Positions 63,841-64,000 of a stretch of DNA of 64,000 nt are shown here, one piece after another. Origin of the DNA: Paenarthrobacter nitroguajacolicus. GTDB lineage: Bacteria > Actinomycetota > Actinomycetes > Actinomycetales > Micrococcaceae. The stretch lies in contig NZ_JAQPPK010000005.1 of NCBI RefSeq assembly GCF_029952445.1, forward strand, positions 62,001 to 126,000, in the 5' to 3' direction. The notes under the pieces are model-generated. The model was given only the letters and a program-made list of their open reading frames with translations. It did not search any database and had not been told where the DNA came from. A program made the position numbers and the translations under genes. How positions within the stretch are numbered: position 1 is the stretch's first letter; the number at the start of each line of letters is the position of its first letter.

Positions 63841-64000
63841 CTAGACGGTACGTTGCACGGAGTAGACCTTGCGACGCAACCAGAAACGTCGTCCGCCGCC
63901 GAGGTAGAGAACGCTGCGCTCGAGTTCCCACTTGCCGTACTCCGAATGTTCGGCCAGCCGTCGGCGCGCGTCGGGCAGCGAATCGTCAGGGCCCACCGTC
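63841..64000 (-). CDS. DUF5703 family protein, C-terminal part (cut by window edge)
   Basis: The minus strand encodes the last 52 residues of a small protein, including PDDSLPDARRRLAEHSEYGK and later LYLGGGRRFWLRRK, ending SVQRTV. This matches the actinobacterial DUF5703 family, which has no known function. The start lies beyond the window. Confidence 0.75.
   Translation of the reverse strand, partial: TVGPDDSLPDARRRLAEHSEYGKWELERSVLYLGGGRRFWLRRKVYSVQRTV

Overview
The window is chromosomal DNA from a high-GC Gram-positive bacterium. It carries a tkt-tal-pgi-zwf-opcA-pgl operon, an OpcA glucose-6-phosphate dehydrogenase assembly factor, a SufR-SufBDC iron-sulfur operon, a GT4-type glycogen synthase, a type B bL31 protein and the mycobacterial-style fadA2/fabG4/htdX trio. 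Together these point to Actinomycetota, most probably Micrococcales of the Arthrobacter/Paenarthrobacter group. Genus is an inference from remembered gene content and protein style, not from a search. Nearly all of the window is tightly packed housekeeping DNA, with many ATGA, GTGA and CTAG gene overlaps.  Layout: 1-7699 (minus) is the pentose-phosphate operon. 8128-16573 is a heme A / cytochrome oxidase block: ctaB, then a four-gene accessory cassette (secreted I36-like protein, lipoprotein, MacA-like adaptor with a peptidoglycan-binding domain, MacB-like ABC exporter), then ctaA and an ABC-2 transporter. 16683-21864 is the suf operon (sufR-sufB-sufD-Rieske-sufC-sufT) with no sufS or sufU next to it. 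21950-29392 holds a zinc metallopeptidase, an acyl-CoA ligase and atypical thiolase convergent with bioYMN, and an ABC-F ATPase. 29401-33327 holds YbaK, SURF1, two small proteins and two SDR proteins.  33375-36020 is an AT-richer patch with an orphan, partly degenerate RbsA-like double ATPase, a roadblock/LC7 protein and a small membrane protein. 36118-46350 holds serB, an ABC ATPase, a TSUP permease, a SpoU methyltransferase, rpmE2, a lipoate ligase with a permuted domain order, a WYL regulator and hydrolase pair, pepN and a YeiH permease. 46462-49851 is the ATP-grasp / alpha-E / transglutaminase operon, a widespread predicted peptide-modification system of unknown product. 49926-54122 holds a zinc-ribbon SDR fusion and the divergent glgC/glgA pair. 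54248-60798 is a fatty-acid degradation unit (acyl-CoA oxidase and TetR, divergent from thiolase, high-molecular-weight FabG and MaoC) with a perfect operator-like palindrome between the arms. tRNA-Leu(GAG), an M20 peptidase, an acyl-CoA dehydrogenase and the end of a DUF5703 gene close the window.  The parts most likely to hold undescribed biology are the four-gene export cassette between ctaB and ctaA, the orphan degenerate ABC / roadblock locus, and the ATP-grasp operon. All functional statements rest on motif recognition by eye.
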